This document shows positions 10,337-19,776 of a DNA stretch of 64,000 nucleotides, in pieces; positions within the stretch are counted from its first letter, which is position 1; every line of letters begins with the position of its first letter. Under the pieces are notes generated by a model. It was not told where the DNA came from, did no database searches, and saw nothing but the letters and a program-made list of their open reading frames with translations. The DNA comes from Pigoraptor chileana (taxonomy: Eukaryota > Opisthokonta > Filasterea). Where the stretch lies: NCBI GenBank assembly GCA_943704495.1, contig CALSCR010001047.1:1-64000 (forward strand), written 5' to 3'. Position numbers and translations under genes: made by a program.

Positions 10337-12157
10337 ATGAGCGACACGGCTGCTTCCAACGGCAACAACGCCGTGTCTGTAAGTACGCTCACACATGTTG
10401 CGAACACCGAGGCGACCCACCTGTTAAATCAGTCGCCGCCTGCCCGAGATGCGTCTGTGCACCCGCAACAATACAGTCGAGCAGAACAGTCTCAGTGTGA
10501 TGTGCTCCCAGACGAGCCGCTGCGACGACAACAGCTCCAGCTACTCCCCCAACAGCAACAACGAGTCGACGCAGATGAGGGACCCACACAACAACGGGTA
10601 TTGACTCATGAGAATGCAATGGATGGGGCAATGCACTACGGTGTGGAGGCCTTGCGGGATGGGCTTGATCCCCAAGTTTTGGAGCGATTATCAGCGGGCT
10701 CACGAGACCGACTGCTCGTACTTCGGGTAGACCGTGACATGGAGGCATTTGTGCGCGATGCCCCCGCTCCCGCGTACGAGTTTCCCCCTATGCCGGCATT
10801 TGAGCGCATGCTCGTGCACAAGATTGCAGCGTATTATGGACTTGGGCACCAGGCCAACGCCACCAGAACCGCTGTTGTGGTGACGCGCCTTCCGTCCGCG
10901 CGCATTCCCGCCCTGCGCTTGGGAGACCTTCCGCCGCCGCCCACGCCAGCTGCTGCGCCCGGGTCAATGCAAGTGGGCAGCCCAACCCCAGCGGAAGCGC
11001 CCGCCAGTGCTGTGCCTGCTGCAGATCAGGCGCCGCCGCCGCCGCCACCCGCAATGCGCATCATGCGACGGGATCCGCACCATCGTTCGCACCACCAACG
11101 ACACGGACACCATGGTGATGGCTGTGGAGAGGACGGAACACAGAACGCGGGTAGTCGCCGGCAGAAGACCATTGAAGAGAGGGAAGAGGATTACCAGCGC
11201 GCGCGCGCGCGTATCTTCAGTGGATCGGATGCACCACGTGGGAGCGGCTCGTCGTCTCCAGACTCCCCCTCTGTATTCCGTGCCACGCACACACCGGAGA
11301 GTGGTATCCAGGCGGGCGCACAACAAGGCGCAAGGGGAGCGGGGATTGCGCACTCGCACTCGCACTCGCACTCGTTGGCGCCACAGCGGACCGCGCATCC
11401 CGCCCATCGACCGCATCAGCAGTACCCTGGCCCCCACCATCCGCCACACCAGCAGTTTCAGGGCCAAAGTATTCGCCACGGCCACGCGCCACCTTCATAC
11501 CCGTACCCATACCCGCAGCCGCCACACCATTCCGGGGCGGACCACCGACCTTCCGTCTCGCACCCGACCATGCACCCACAGAGCATGTACCGCGGGCCCT
11601 ATCCGCCATACGGGCCGTATGGTCCGTACCCGCCGTCGCAATCGTCGCAGGGGGGCGCTCGTGCAGTTCTTCCCGGCCCCATGTCCATGCATGCCCCGTA
11701 TGGGCACCCACAGGGACTACCGTCGATGGCACACCCCGCACACCCGGTGCACATGCACATGCACATGCCGCCTGTGCCTGTTCATGTTCCCGTGCCCGTG
11801 CACGGTGTGGGGCCATATCAAAGCCCCAACGGCCCTCCTGCATGGTACGCTGTGCCGCCACCAAACAGCCACTTCTTCGCACCCACGGCCATCCGCCCCG
11901 TAACCCCCCTGGATGCCCCCGAGGACGAGGCTGACGACGAGGCATACCGGCGGCCGTCGCAGCCGCCCACGCGGGGGCTCTATGACCCGCGGGCTCCTTC
12001 CCCACAGGCTCGAGTGCGATCGCCACCTGCGGCTGCCGCGTCTGGCGCGTCGTATGAATCGCGTGAAAGCACTGAGCACAGTGGGGCAGATGTTGCCGAC
12101 GCGGCGTTGACTGCGCTTGCAGCTACAATTGAAGGCGTATCGATCCACGCCGGCTGA
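10337..12157 (+). CDS. R3H and SUZ domain RNA-binding protein
   Basis: A single-exon gene for a 606-residue protein. Residues about 110-195 form an R3H domain preceded by the usual helix: RDRLLVLRVDRDMEAFVRD, then YEFPPMPAFERMLVHKIAAY with the R/H signature in the ERMLVHK region, as in R3HDM-type proteins. Residues about 275-295 match the SUZ motif (KTIEEREEDYQRARARIF), which in R3H proteins binds single-stranded nucleic acid. The rest is low complexity: Gln-rich near residue 70, Pro/Ala-rich near 200-235, a His/Ser run (SHSHSHSHS) near 340, and a Tyr/Pro/His-rich C-terminal half resembling prion-like regions of mRNP proteins. It is probably a cytoplasmic mRNA-binding factor. The ATG at 10337 is chosen because the in-frame GTG just before it lies within the E-box. 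Confidence 0.88.
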   Translation: MSDTAASNGNNAVSVSTLTHVANTEATHLLNQSPPARDASVHPQQYSRAEQSQCDVLPDEPLRRQQLQLLPQQQQRVDADEGPTQQRVLTHENAMDGAMHYGVEALRDGLDPQVLERLSAGSRDRLLVLRVDRDMEAFVRDAPAPAYEFPPMPAFERMLVHKIAAYYGLGHQANATRTAVVVTRLPSARIPALRLGDLPPPPTPAAAPGSMQVGSPTPAEAPASAVPAADQAPPPPPPAMRIMRRDPHHRSHHQRHGHHGDGCGEDGTQNAGSRRQKTIEEREEDYQRARARIFSGSDAPRGSGSSSPDSPSVFRATHTPESGIQAGAQQGARGAGIAHSHSHSHSLAPQRTAHPAHRPHQQYPGPHHPPHQQFQGQSIRHGHAPPSYPYPYPQPPHHSGADHRPSVSHPTMHPQSMYRGPYPPYGPYGPYPPSQSSQGGARAVLPGPMSMHAPYGHPQGLPSMAHPAHPVHMHMHMPPVPVHVPVPVHGVGPYQSPNGPPAWYAVPPPNSHFFAPTAIRPVTPLDAPEDEADDEAYRRPSQPPTRGLYDPRAPSPQARVRSPPAAAASGASYESRESTEHSGADVADAALTALAATIEGVSIHAG

Positions 12158-12476
12158 TTGCCGTGCGTCGGTTGCGTTGGTGCGTGCCTGGCGCGTTTGG
12201 ATCGCTGTGTTGGCATAGAAGTATGCTTGGATTGCTCGTTCTGTGTTTATGTGCGGCGGTTGGGCTGTTGGCTGGCTGCATGAGTTTTGTTTCTAGCCCT
12301 TCTCCACCGAAATGCAAAACCCCCCCACAAAAACACAATGCTATATGATCAGCTTCACTGCACTGTTAAGCAATAAGACGGACCCGCCGTTAATTTTTCA
12401 TGTGGCACAAAGGCCACACACACACAAGCATGTGCAACACATAAGATAATATCCAACCATGACAAAGACGCTGGAT
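12158..12476. other. Convergent 3' intergenic region
   Basis: These 319 bases lie between the convergent R3H-SUZ and methyltransferase genes and should hold their 3' UTRs. There is a short CA-rich patch near 12416-12425. Nothing else was recognised. Confidence 0.45.
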
Positions 12477-13745
12477 TTAAGATACTGGCACCGCTCCACC
12501 ACCGATTGCGGAATCGGGGGGGTTGTTCCACCAGAAGATTGCAGTGCATTCGGGAAGACTAATGCTGCCATCGGAGTCAGCGATGGGCCCACGTGCACGC
12601 ACGGTCGCTGTCGCGTGGACCTGGCGCGAGCCGTCCTCTACAACGCTCTCCGTAATGAATGGAGGCGCATTCAACGGACACAGCGGTGCAGCCTGTACCA
12701 TTTGCGCAATTTTGGCGCCAAAAAAGAACTTCGAGAGGGACTCGGCTTCTGCGCGTGATTCAAATCTGTAGTCTGTGCACAGCCACGACCCAGCAAAGCC
12801 AAGCTCGTCCAGGAGCATGGCGTAGTAGTGGCTGCCGCTGCGAGTGGGCACGGCATGTCCGGTGCCAAGGGTCTCCAATATTACAATGCGACCGCCGGGA
12901 CGCAGGGCGCGCCGGATGTGCTCCACTGCCTCCCGCACCAGCCTCCACCATAGCAGCGCGTCGCCCCAGTTCTCAGCCTTGAGGTACGAGAGGGACCACC
13001 CCGCAATCACAACGTCACACGACGCGCTCTCAAGGAACGACAGGTCGGCATTATCGCCGATGTCCACGGTGCAGTTGGAGAGCCCCTCAGCGGCCAGGCG
13101 CCCACGTGCAAGCTCTACCATGTGCGCCGACACATCGTATGCACACACCGAACGTACTTTGCCTGCAATCATCCGCGTGAGGCGGCACGTGCCACAGCCC
13201 AATTCGATGATGTCCAGTCCCTGCGCGGCGCACCCGAGCGCACGCATGGCCCTAGGTATGTTCCCCCGCGTATCTTGTCGGGCAACAAGCACGTCGTACT
13301 CGCGCCCATAGCGGGCATATATCTCCTTGTGCGATCGCTTGTCTTGCGGGAGCCCACGAATGGCACCCCCACCAACGTCATTGTTGGTCTGGTCGCGCCA
13401 CGGCTTACAGGGCGATGCCGTCAGTAACTCCCGCCGACGCGCGCGTTTACTCTTTCGTCCACTCCATCCGTCTCCCTGCGCACCGTCCACCGCGCCGTCC
13501 ACACAGTGAGGCTCCCCTGACTTCACGTCTTTCACGGCGCGTATTTTGTCTTGTTCACATGCAGTCAAGCCGTCATCGACATCTTCCACTTCACGAGGAT
13601 GCTTCATGCCGGCACGACGCTCATCTACGCACCACTCAGCGGCAGACACATTACACACAACAGCATCCGATTCTCCCAACGTACTACCCTCGTGGAAGTT
13701 GGGTGAATTCATGACTCCGTGATGAGCAACGAAAGATGCACCCAT
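12477..13745 (-). CDS. Class I SAM-dependent methyltransferase
   Basis: An apparently intronless gene for about 420 residues. The C-terminal two-thirds is a class I methyltransferase: motif I is DIIELGCGTCRLTRMIAGKV, motif II is VCAYDVSAHMVELARGRL, motif III surrounds DIGDNADLSFLESASCDVV, and motif IV/V is AGWSLSYL followed by HIRRALRPGGRIVILETLG. This order and spacing match the methyltransferase 11/25 type of small-molecule or protein methyltransferases. The substrate cannot be inferred. The N-terminal 140 residues are acidic then basic (KSKRARRRELL) and look disordered, perhaps a nuclear signal. The first ATG is at 13745 and another in frame is at 13712; I prefer the longer but cannot decide. 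Codon usage is GC-rich, like the neighbours. Confidence 0.82.
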   Translation of the reverse strand: MGASFVAHHGVMNSPNFHEGSTLGESDAVVCNVSAAEWCVDERRAGMKHPREVEDVDDGLTACEQDKIRAVKDVKSGEPHCVDGAVDGAQGDGWSGRKSKRARRRELLTASPCKPWRDQTNNDVGGGAIRGLPQDKRSHKEIYARYGREYDVLVARQDTRGNIPRAMRALGCAAQGLDIIELGCGTCRLTRMIAGKVRSVCAYDVSAHMVELARGRLAAEGLSNCTVDIGDNADLSFLESASCDVVIAGWSLSYLKAENWGDALLWWRLVREAVEHIRRALRPGGRIVILETLGTGHAVPTRSGSHYYAMLLDELGFAGSWLCTDYRFESRAEAESLSKFFFGAKIAQMVQAAPLCPLNAPPFITESVVEDGSRQVHATATVRARGPIADSDGSISLPECTAIFWWNNPPDSAIGGGAVPVS

Positions 13746-14049
13746 ACAGGAATATTTACAGCCACCGGATAAGACACGAACGCCACCCACTTGCCTACAA
13801 ACAATTCGTAAATGGAGACAGTGCCGTCAGCGTCGGTCTGCCAATGCGTGGTCCCTCAATCCAATGAGCTGACGTGCCCTCACGACTTGAACCTGCCAAC
13901 TTACCGCTCGATTTGAGTGACGTCACGATTAGACAGCCTGCTGTGCGATAGTCCGCCGAACGACTCGCACCTTAACAACTATAAGCTGAGCTATTCTTTA
14001 CCATAGATGCCCAGTTAACAGAAGCATCCCTTAGGTTCATCTTGCAGAA
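13746..14049. promoter_or_regulatory. Divergent promoter region methyltransferase / TIPRL
   Basis: This 304-base divergent gap holds a perfect 10-base palindrome GTGACGTCAC (13917-13926), a CRE/ATF-type bZIP site, and a nearby inverted repeat at 13943-13970 (arms GTGCGA and TCGCAC with an inner GTC/GAC pair). No E-box is present. Confidence 0.55.
13917..13926. promoter_or_regulatory. CRE-like palindrome
   Basis: The sequence GTGACGTCAC contains TGACGTCA, the consensus for CREB/ATF-type bZIP factors. It lies about 120 bases upstream of the TIPRL start and 170 bases upstream of the methyltransferase start, so it could serve either. Confidence 0.5.
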
Positions 14050-15672
14050 ATGCTGCCCGCAGTTGTCAAGCTCAAAGACGGCGTGCGCGTCGGGGAATGG
14101 ACCATTAAGACGGCAAAGGGGCCCATTCTCACCTCCAAAGAAATGGACGAGTGGGTTGGCTCACTGCTGGCATGCGACAGTTTGCACGCGCTAAGTCTAT
14201 GGATACAGTCTGCCGTTAATGCTCTGCCTGTGTTGTGAGTGGTGTTGGACGCTCCCATATGCTTGTGTGACACGCCTAGATCATCCTCCGCGCAGAACGG
14301 CAGCACGCCTGAAGCTCCCCACTCTCCCCGAAATGCTGTTTGGCGCAAACAAACTGGTCGTATCCAACCAGCGGATAGGGTTTGAGCTGAATCTGAATGC
14401 CATTGATGCCCTAGACCGTGTGGATAAAAGCAGCTATACTTTGGAAGTGCGCCACGCAAAGAAGTGGCGCAGCACCCGCAGGTTTGTGCTGAGCAGATCA
14501 CCCTGCCTTGCCTTGCCTTTGCCTTTGCATGTAAGGAACGTTTTCACAGTGGACTCGTATTGCGCCACAGCAGATACTTATGACAACGGTATCGTTCATG
14601 TGCAGCACTGGAGATGCAGAAGAGATTACCAACGTCATCAAGCCGTTCGACTGGACATTTACCACGGACTATTGTGGTACAATTATAGACACAACAGGCA
14701 GGGTGAAGGTTCGCTATTCTTCTTATTATTGTCCAAAAATCACACTCAAACGCATTACGTGCGAGCCGACATGTTGACGCTCGGTCCCAGCACTGTTTAC
14801 TGACATGGGAGGGAGAGCGTCAATGCAGTGTGTATGTGTGTGTGTGTGTGTGCCGAATCGTACGGTGCTTAGCTCGCAAGTCCAACAAATGTCTAGCTCG
14901 GCGCTTTCATGCCGTCTTCTTGTGATTTCGCGCGCAGACAGTGGACACGGAAGCGCGTATTGACCTCAATGCATTGCGACGGCCGGATCCAATTCTGTTC
15001 TACGACGATGTGGTGCTGTTTGAAGATGAGCTTGCGGACAATGGGATGGCTCTTCTCACTGCGCGCGTGGTGGGTCTTTCTGCCACGATAACCATATGTG
15101 ACAGTGATCGCTCTAAGTGTGTCACAGACTGTTTCGTCGATTCCCATGTCGACCCCGTGCTGCTGCACGCGCCTTGCCCGTGAGGTGACACTGTGCTCCC
15201 CTGCGATGAGTCCTGACCAGACCGCCTTCCTCCCGCGTCTGATGTCTGCAGCGTGTGATGCCCACGTGCTTCTTTGCACTGATGAGGTTCTTCCTTCGCG
15301 TCGACGATGTGCTCGTGCGCATACACGACACGCGCATATTTCACGAATTCGGCACTGCGTCCATCATGCGAGAATATACTGCGGGGGAGCGCTCTTACGA
15401 TGAGCTGCGAGAGGTGCGTTGCTGTGCGCCTCTGCCAAGTCTGCTGTCGGCAAAAAAACATCCTCGCCCTTCCTTTGTGCTCAGCGACAAATATTATATT
15501 GTATATTGGGGCCATTTCCGCTAAATTGCCCTGTTTTCTCCAATTCACACAGATTACTGGAGCGCCCGCTGACGTTGCGCCTTTTGGCGAACCCCAATAT
15601 TTTGCTGATCCAGCGGTCCTCACGCGATGTCTCAAGCTCACAATGTCCAAGTTTGAGGAGATAAAATTTTGA
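14050..15672 (+). CDS. TIPRL/TIP41-like PP2A regulator
   Basis: The TIP41 homologue, which binds the catalytic subunits of PP2A-type phosphatases and acts in TOR-linked signalling. Exons are spread over 1.6 kb. The exons carry VGEWTIKTAKGPILTSKEMD; the family signature LKLPTLPEMLFGANKLVVS followed by GFELNLNAIDALDRV; NVIKPFDWTFTTDYCGTI; LFYDDVVLFEDELADNG; then MPTCFFALMRFFLRVDDVLV and RIHDTRIFHEFG with MREYTAGERSYDEL. These blocks line up in order with human TIPRL. The last exon has TGAPADVAPFGEPQYF and ends KFEEIKF. No targeting signal is seen, so it is cytosolic. A (GT)n patch lies in the intron near 14833. Confidence 0.93.
14833..14852. repeat. (GT)n microsatellite
   Basis: A short GT-rich run within a TIPRL intron. 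Confidence 0.7.
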
Positions 15673-15829
15673 GAAGAATGTACGTCTATAGTTACTGTTG
15701 CAGACGGCCAGCGCACTCGTTTACATATATTTTAACCAACAAGTCCCATAAGAACGCAAGCAACGCAACACGTGAGCACAGTCAAACCAATGCTGGCTGG
15801 GAAGGCGGGGATCAGGACAATTTAGGCCA

Positions 15830-17989
15830 TCAGCGTGCACAGAGGGCGTCAAGGCCGACGGACTCGCCAAGGCCGTCGTGCACCATGCGAAGAATGGCCG
15901 TGACGAGGGTGACCACGCCACTTATGCCAATAATGCCTCCCATCAGAAACAGAAACAGCGCTTTGCGTTTCGGGGTGCCAAACCACGGCTTGATGACCCC
16001 CGACGCAAGAAGACTCGCGACCATCGTCATCCCGGAGAAGAACAGCGCATAGTCCCACTGCACGCGACCAAGGACAACGTACTGGATGGTCGACGACGAC
16101 GACGTGAATAGTACAAGTACGTTGGATATCGACGTGGCAATAGTCTGCAGAGAGAAAATCCAGGATAAAGAAGAGCAAACAAATCGGTATTCAATCAGAT
16201 GCTGCGGCGCAATAAAACCACACAGGAGCACTATTTTTCATGACCGGTACTTGACGCACCACCCTGCACCCACCGGGTCCGCCTCACGGCTCATGCTGAG
16301 CAGCAAAGGGCCAATGACCATGCCACCACCAATGCCGACCATCCCGGCCGCGACCCCTGCAACAAAGGCGGCGAGCGGAAAGACGACAGTGTGGCGCATA
16401 TTCCAGACGAAGTCTGTCGCGTGGAACTTGTGGCCGGCTTGCAGCTTGAACTGGTATTCTCGGCGTAAAATGCGCCCAAAAACCAGCGTAAAAGCGGTGC
16501 CGACGACCAGCGGCGCCGACGAGAGTACCCAGTAGCGTGCATGGGGGCAGTCTCCGGCAAGCGACTTGCTTACTGCGGAGCACACGACAACGGCCCAGAT
16601 GAAGAGCAGGCCACCGACGCGCGCCCACGGAAACCCCGCCTCTCTCTCGACAAGCGCGCGGTATGCAGCGCCATCCGACGAAGCACGTGAAGATGAAGCC
16701 ACACCACTGCTGCTGCCACCGCCACCGACAGACAAGAGCGCGGCGCGGTCACCAACGTACTCGCCGTCGCCGTCAGCCTCGCCCTCTATGTCGGCGGCGG
16801 CTGATCTCACAAAGTCATCCGTCTGTCTGTGTCCACTCTCATTGCTGCTAACAGTCGGGTTGGAGCCATTGGACGCAGGACCGCGATATCCTTCATCCAT
16901 TCCACGCATCATAAAAGCCCCGCTTCCCGCTTCGCAGTCGCCCCCAGCGTCCATTTCGCTCTCACTGTCATCCACATTGATCTCATTGCCGGCACACAGG
17001 GGCTTGGTGCACCCTTCCTTCAATGCCGCCGCCTTCCTCTCATCCTCGACTCCTTTTCGGTGCTGCTGAATGGCCTTCTCAAGCGTCTTGTAAGTCGAAA
17101 GCGCGAGCACGACGGTGAGAGCAATAACAATGACATATTGTGGAAGAAGCACATTGAGGTAGACGCCATACACTGTCCCCGCAAGGCAGAGGGGCTGTAG
17201 GATGAGGCACGCGTTGTAGTCAACAATGCGGCGACCATCGGGATGCTTCCGCCGAACTTCAAACAAAAGCGTGACAATGGCGCCTGCAAATATCATTGCC
17301 TTACTGAGCGGAACTGCCTCGTGGACATCAAACTGCGTGTGTCGGCCCATGTGTGTTGAAGCGAAAAGTGAAAAAGGGTAAGAACAGAGTCGGCAAAGGG
17401 TTTTGCACGATGGAATTATGAAGGGCCCACTTACCCCGGTCATGGCCATTAAAAGAGGCACAAAAAAGCCGCCACCTCCGATTCCTCCCAGGATTGAAGC
17501 GACTGAGCCAAAGAAGTTGGTGAATATAAAAGCGATGTCTACGGATAGTAAAAGGATCAGGTGTGAGACAAAAGTGTATTTGCACACGGACCCCACAATG
17601 ACAATATGAAGCAGAGCACGGCATTAGTACTAACCCACGCCCGACACCGGCGAGAGGCCCTTGTGTGCACAGGTACTTCCGCACATGTCATACACACAGA
17701 CATGCTGCGTGGCACACGAGCCCACAAAAACTGCACCATAGTCCTCGCAGTTGCCGTGCAGACACTCGACCGTGCATGCGCGACTATTCGCGCTGGCCGT
17801 TGTGTCATTTGTCGTTGTTGCGCATGCACGACACACGCCGCCCACCAGAAGGGAGCCATTTACAGGCGCCAGTCCACAACTAAAGATGGTCGGAGACACA
17901 CGCACAATCCCGTGGGTTGCACATACTCTCGAAGCGCAAAGTGTAAACACAATGAGCGCGGTAAACAGTAGTCTGCGCTGGCAGCCCAT
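15830..17989 (-). CDS. TauE/SafE-family anion exporter with secreted-type Cys-rich N-terminus
   Basis: A eukaryotic member of the TauE/SafE (sulfite/organosulfonate exporter) family. From ATG 17989 it starts with a signal peptide, MGCQRRLLFTALIVFTLCAS, followed by about 80 residues with many cysteines (for example GGVCRACATTT and CTVECLHGNCEDY), predicted to be lumenal or extracellular. The transporter follows: FGSVASILGGIGGGGFFVPL is the glycine-rich first-half motif, then several membrane segments (IVIALTVVLALSTY), a long hydrophilic loop rich in Asp/Ser (about 16650-17050), and the second half with GMVGIGGGMVIGPLLLSM and NVLVLFTSSSSTIQYVVLG. The paired Gly-rich hairpins are typical of the family. 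The role is inferred to be anion export across the plasma or a vesicular membrane; substrate unknown. It converges on TIPRL with 157 bases between stops. Confidence 0.85.
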
Positions 17990-18431
17990 GACAAAGACCC
18001 CACGATCGCGCCTGGACACAACGACTCCTCCAGACGCCTCGAAAAAGGTTTCGTGCCAGAGTGAAATTAACGGTGGATCCAATGGTAATCTCTTGAACTC
18101 TTCGTTTTGATCATGTCATGTCTGTGCCTGTGTCTTTGGTTCGGCCATAATGAAGTTATTCAAGTCTTCAGTCACACTACTGATTTCATTACGGGAGTAC
18201 TCACGGTGTCATTCATGTCACCACTTGGGTAAGTGCAGGCACGTGATCGCGGTTGCATCACGTATTTCGGGGCACGCAGCCCACCGCACCCAAAATAGCC
18301 TGACCGTCGCCCCACCTGGTCATTAGAAGACGACTTGCGCTTGACAGGAAGTTATATAACACAAGCAAAGTGCAAGCTTACACAGCAAGACAACCACACA
18401 CTTTCCACATTAAATCCTAGATGTGCCCGTA
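17990..18431. promoter_or_regulatory. Divergent promoter region TauE / SLC25A34-35
   Basis: This 442-base divergent gap has an E-box CACGTGA at 18240-18246 and a TATA-like TATATAA at 18353-18359, the latter 73 bases upstream of the carrier start codon. Confidence 0.55.
18353..18359 (+). promoter_or_regulatory. TATA-like element for the SLC25A34/35-like gene
   Basis: TATATAA lies 73 bases upstream of the ATG at 18432. Position and orientation fit a TATA box with a short 5' UTR, but no other gene in the window shows such a clear element, so it may be fortuitous. Confidence 0.45.
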
Positions 18432-19606
18432 ATGCGAGAAGCTGAGGCTCATAAAAAGACGACCGATCTTATCACAGAGGAAATGTCCGCCGTCATTGCG
18501 AACGACAGAGCAGTGCTGCCTTTGAACGGGCGTGCTGACTCTGCACAGACGGCGCGACCGATCAAGCGCAAGCTGCACAATTATCTTCTTGGAGGCATGG
18601 CCTCCATGTTTGCGTGTCTCTTCAGCAACCCACTGGAGGTGGTGAAGACAAGGATGCAACTACAGGGGGAGCTTCAGTCTCGAAAGGCCGCACAGCGTAC
18701 ATACAACAGTGTCTTCCATGCATTCTACACCATCGCAAAGAAAGAGGGCCTCCGGGGCGTGCAAAGCGGCATTGTCCCCGCGCTGGGATATCAGCTGACT
18801 ATGAACGGCACTCGTTTGGGCTGGTGGGTTGGGTTGCATTCTACGGACAGACACATGCCCACATGACATCTTGCCGGGGTTTTACCGCAAATGCCCTCCT
18901 AGATTTACTCCGTTGATTGTTCTAATGGTAGGCTCATCAATCTACTCTTGCGCGCAGCTACGAGCCCTTTCGTGACACGTTGGCCACCTTGGAAGCGTTG
19001 CGGACGCACCCGACCCTCACAAACATAGCTGCAGGAGCGTCGGCGGGTGTTGTCGGGAGCATTGTCGGGAGTCCCTTTTTCCTTGTGAAGACTCGACTAC
19101 AGTCGCAATCTTCTGCTGCAGCATTTGGCCACCAACACCACTACCGCGGAGTGATGCACGGCTTTGTTCAGATAGTAAAGACGGAGGGCCCGCGTGGCCT
19201 TATGCGCGGCGTGACTGGGTGCATCCCACGTGTGGCTGTCGGATCTGCCGTTCAGCTGTCGACATACGACCATTTCAAGATCCATCTGATCGACACTGGC
19301 GTCGTTGCAAAGGAGGGGGTGCTGCTTCACTTTCTCAGCAGTCTCTGTGCTGGCCTCATGGTAACAATTGCCATGAACCCGTTCGACGTTGTGTCCACTC
19401 GCCTCTATAATCAGGCCGTAGTCAACGGGCGCGGTGCACTTTATGACGGCGTGCTTGACTGCATGCACAAGGTAGCGACGCGGGAGGGGCCAGCCGCCTT
19501 CTACAAGGGCTTTACAGCACAGTACATGAGACTCGCCCCGCATACGGTGCTGACAATGATCACGTGGGAATTTTTAAAGAAAGTGTCGGCAAATGCAGGG
19601 ATATGA
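18432..19606 (+). CDS. Mitochondrial carrier, SLC25A34/35 (OAC1-like)
   Basis: An inner-membrane mitochondrial carrier with three repeats of about 100 residues in two exons (18432-18823 and 18958-19606). The three carrier signatures are [31 protein letters not shown] and [15 protein letters not shown]. The second and third are characteristic of the SLC25A34/35 and yeast Oac1 group (dicarboxylate, oxaloacetate or sulfate type). The exon junction regenerates [10 protein letters not shown], in register with family members. The N-terminal extension of about 45 residues precedes the first helix. The protein ends KKVSANAGI. The transported substrate is not known for SLC25A34/35 orthologues in general. 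The first ATG at 18421 is followed at once by a stop, which is why 18432 is used. Confidence 0.9.
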
Positions 19607-19776
19607 TCGAGACGCCCTGCGTTTTGCAACGTGCATATGTGTCGGCGGTCTGCGTATTTGCGTTTCATTTGCGTTTGCTTGCGTTTTGTCTTTTATGTCT
19701 GCGTTTACACACTTTTCCATCAAGGCGCGTAAAATTATGTTATAGCGGAGTAAATTGGAAATTTCTGATGCATTAT

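Noticed and set aside
11007-12026. Long open frames (about 270-300 codons) on both strands overlapping the R3H-SUZ gene
   Set aside because: They are Arg- or Ala-rich shadows of the GC-rich, low-complexity coding sequence and show no domain.
13883-13897. A tRNA B-box-like string (minus strand GGTTCAAGTC)
   Set aside because: No cloverleaf can be folded: the T stem is mispaired and no acceptor stem or A box is at the proper distance.
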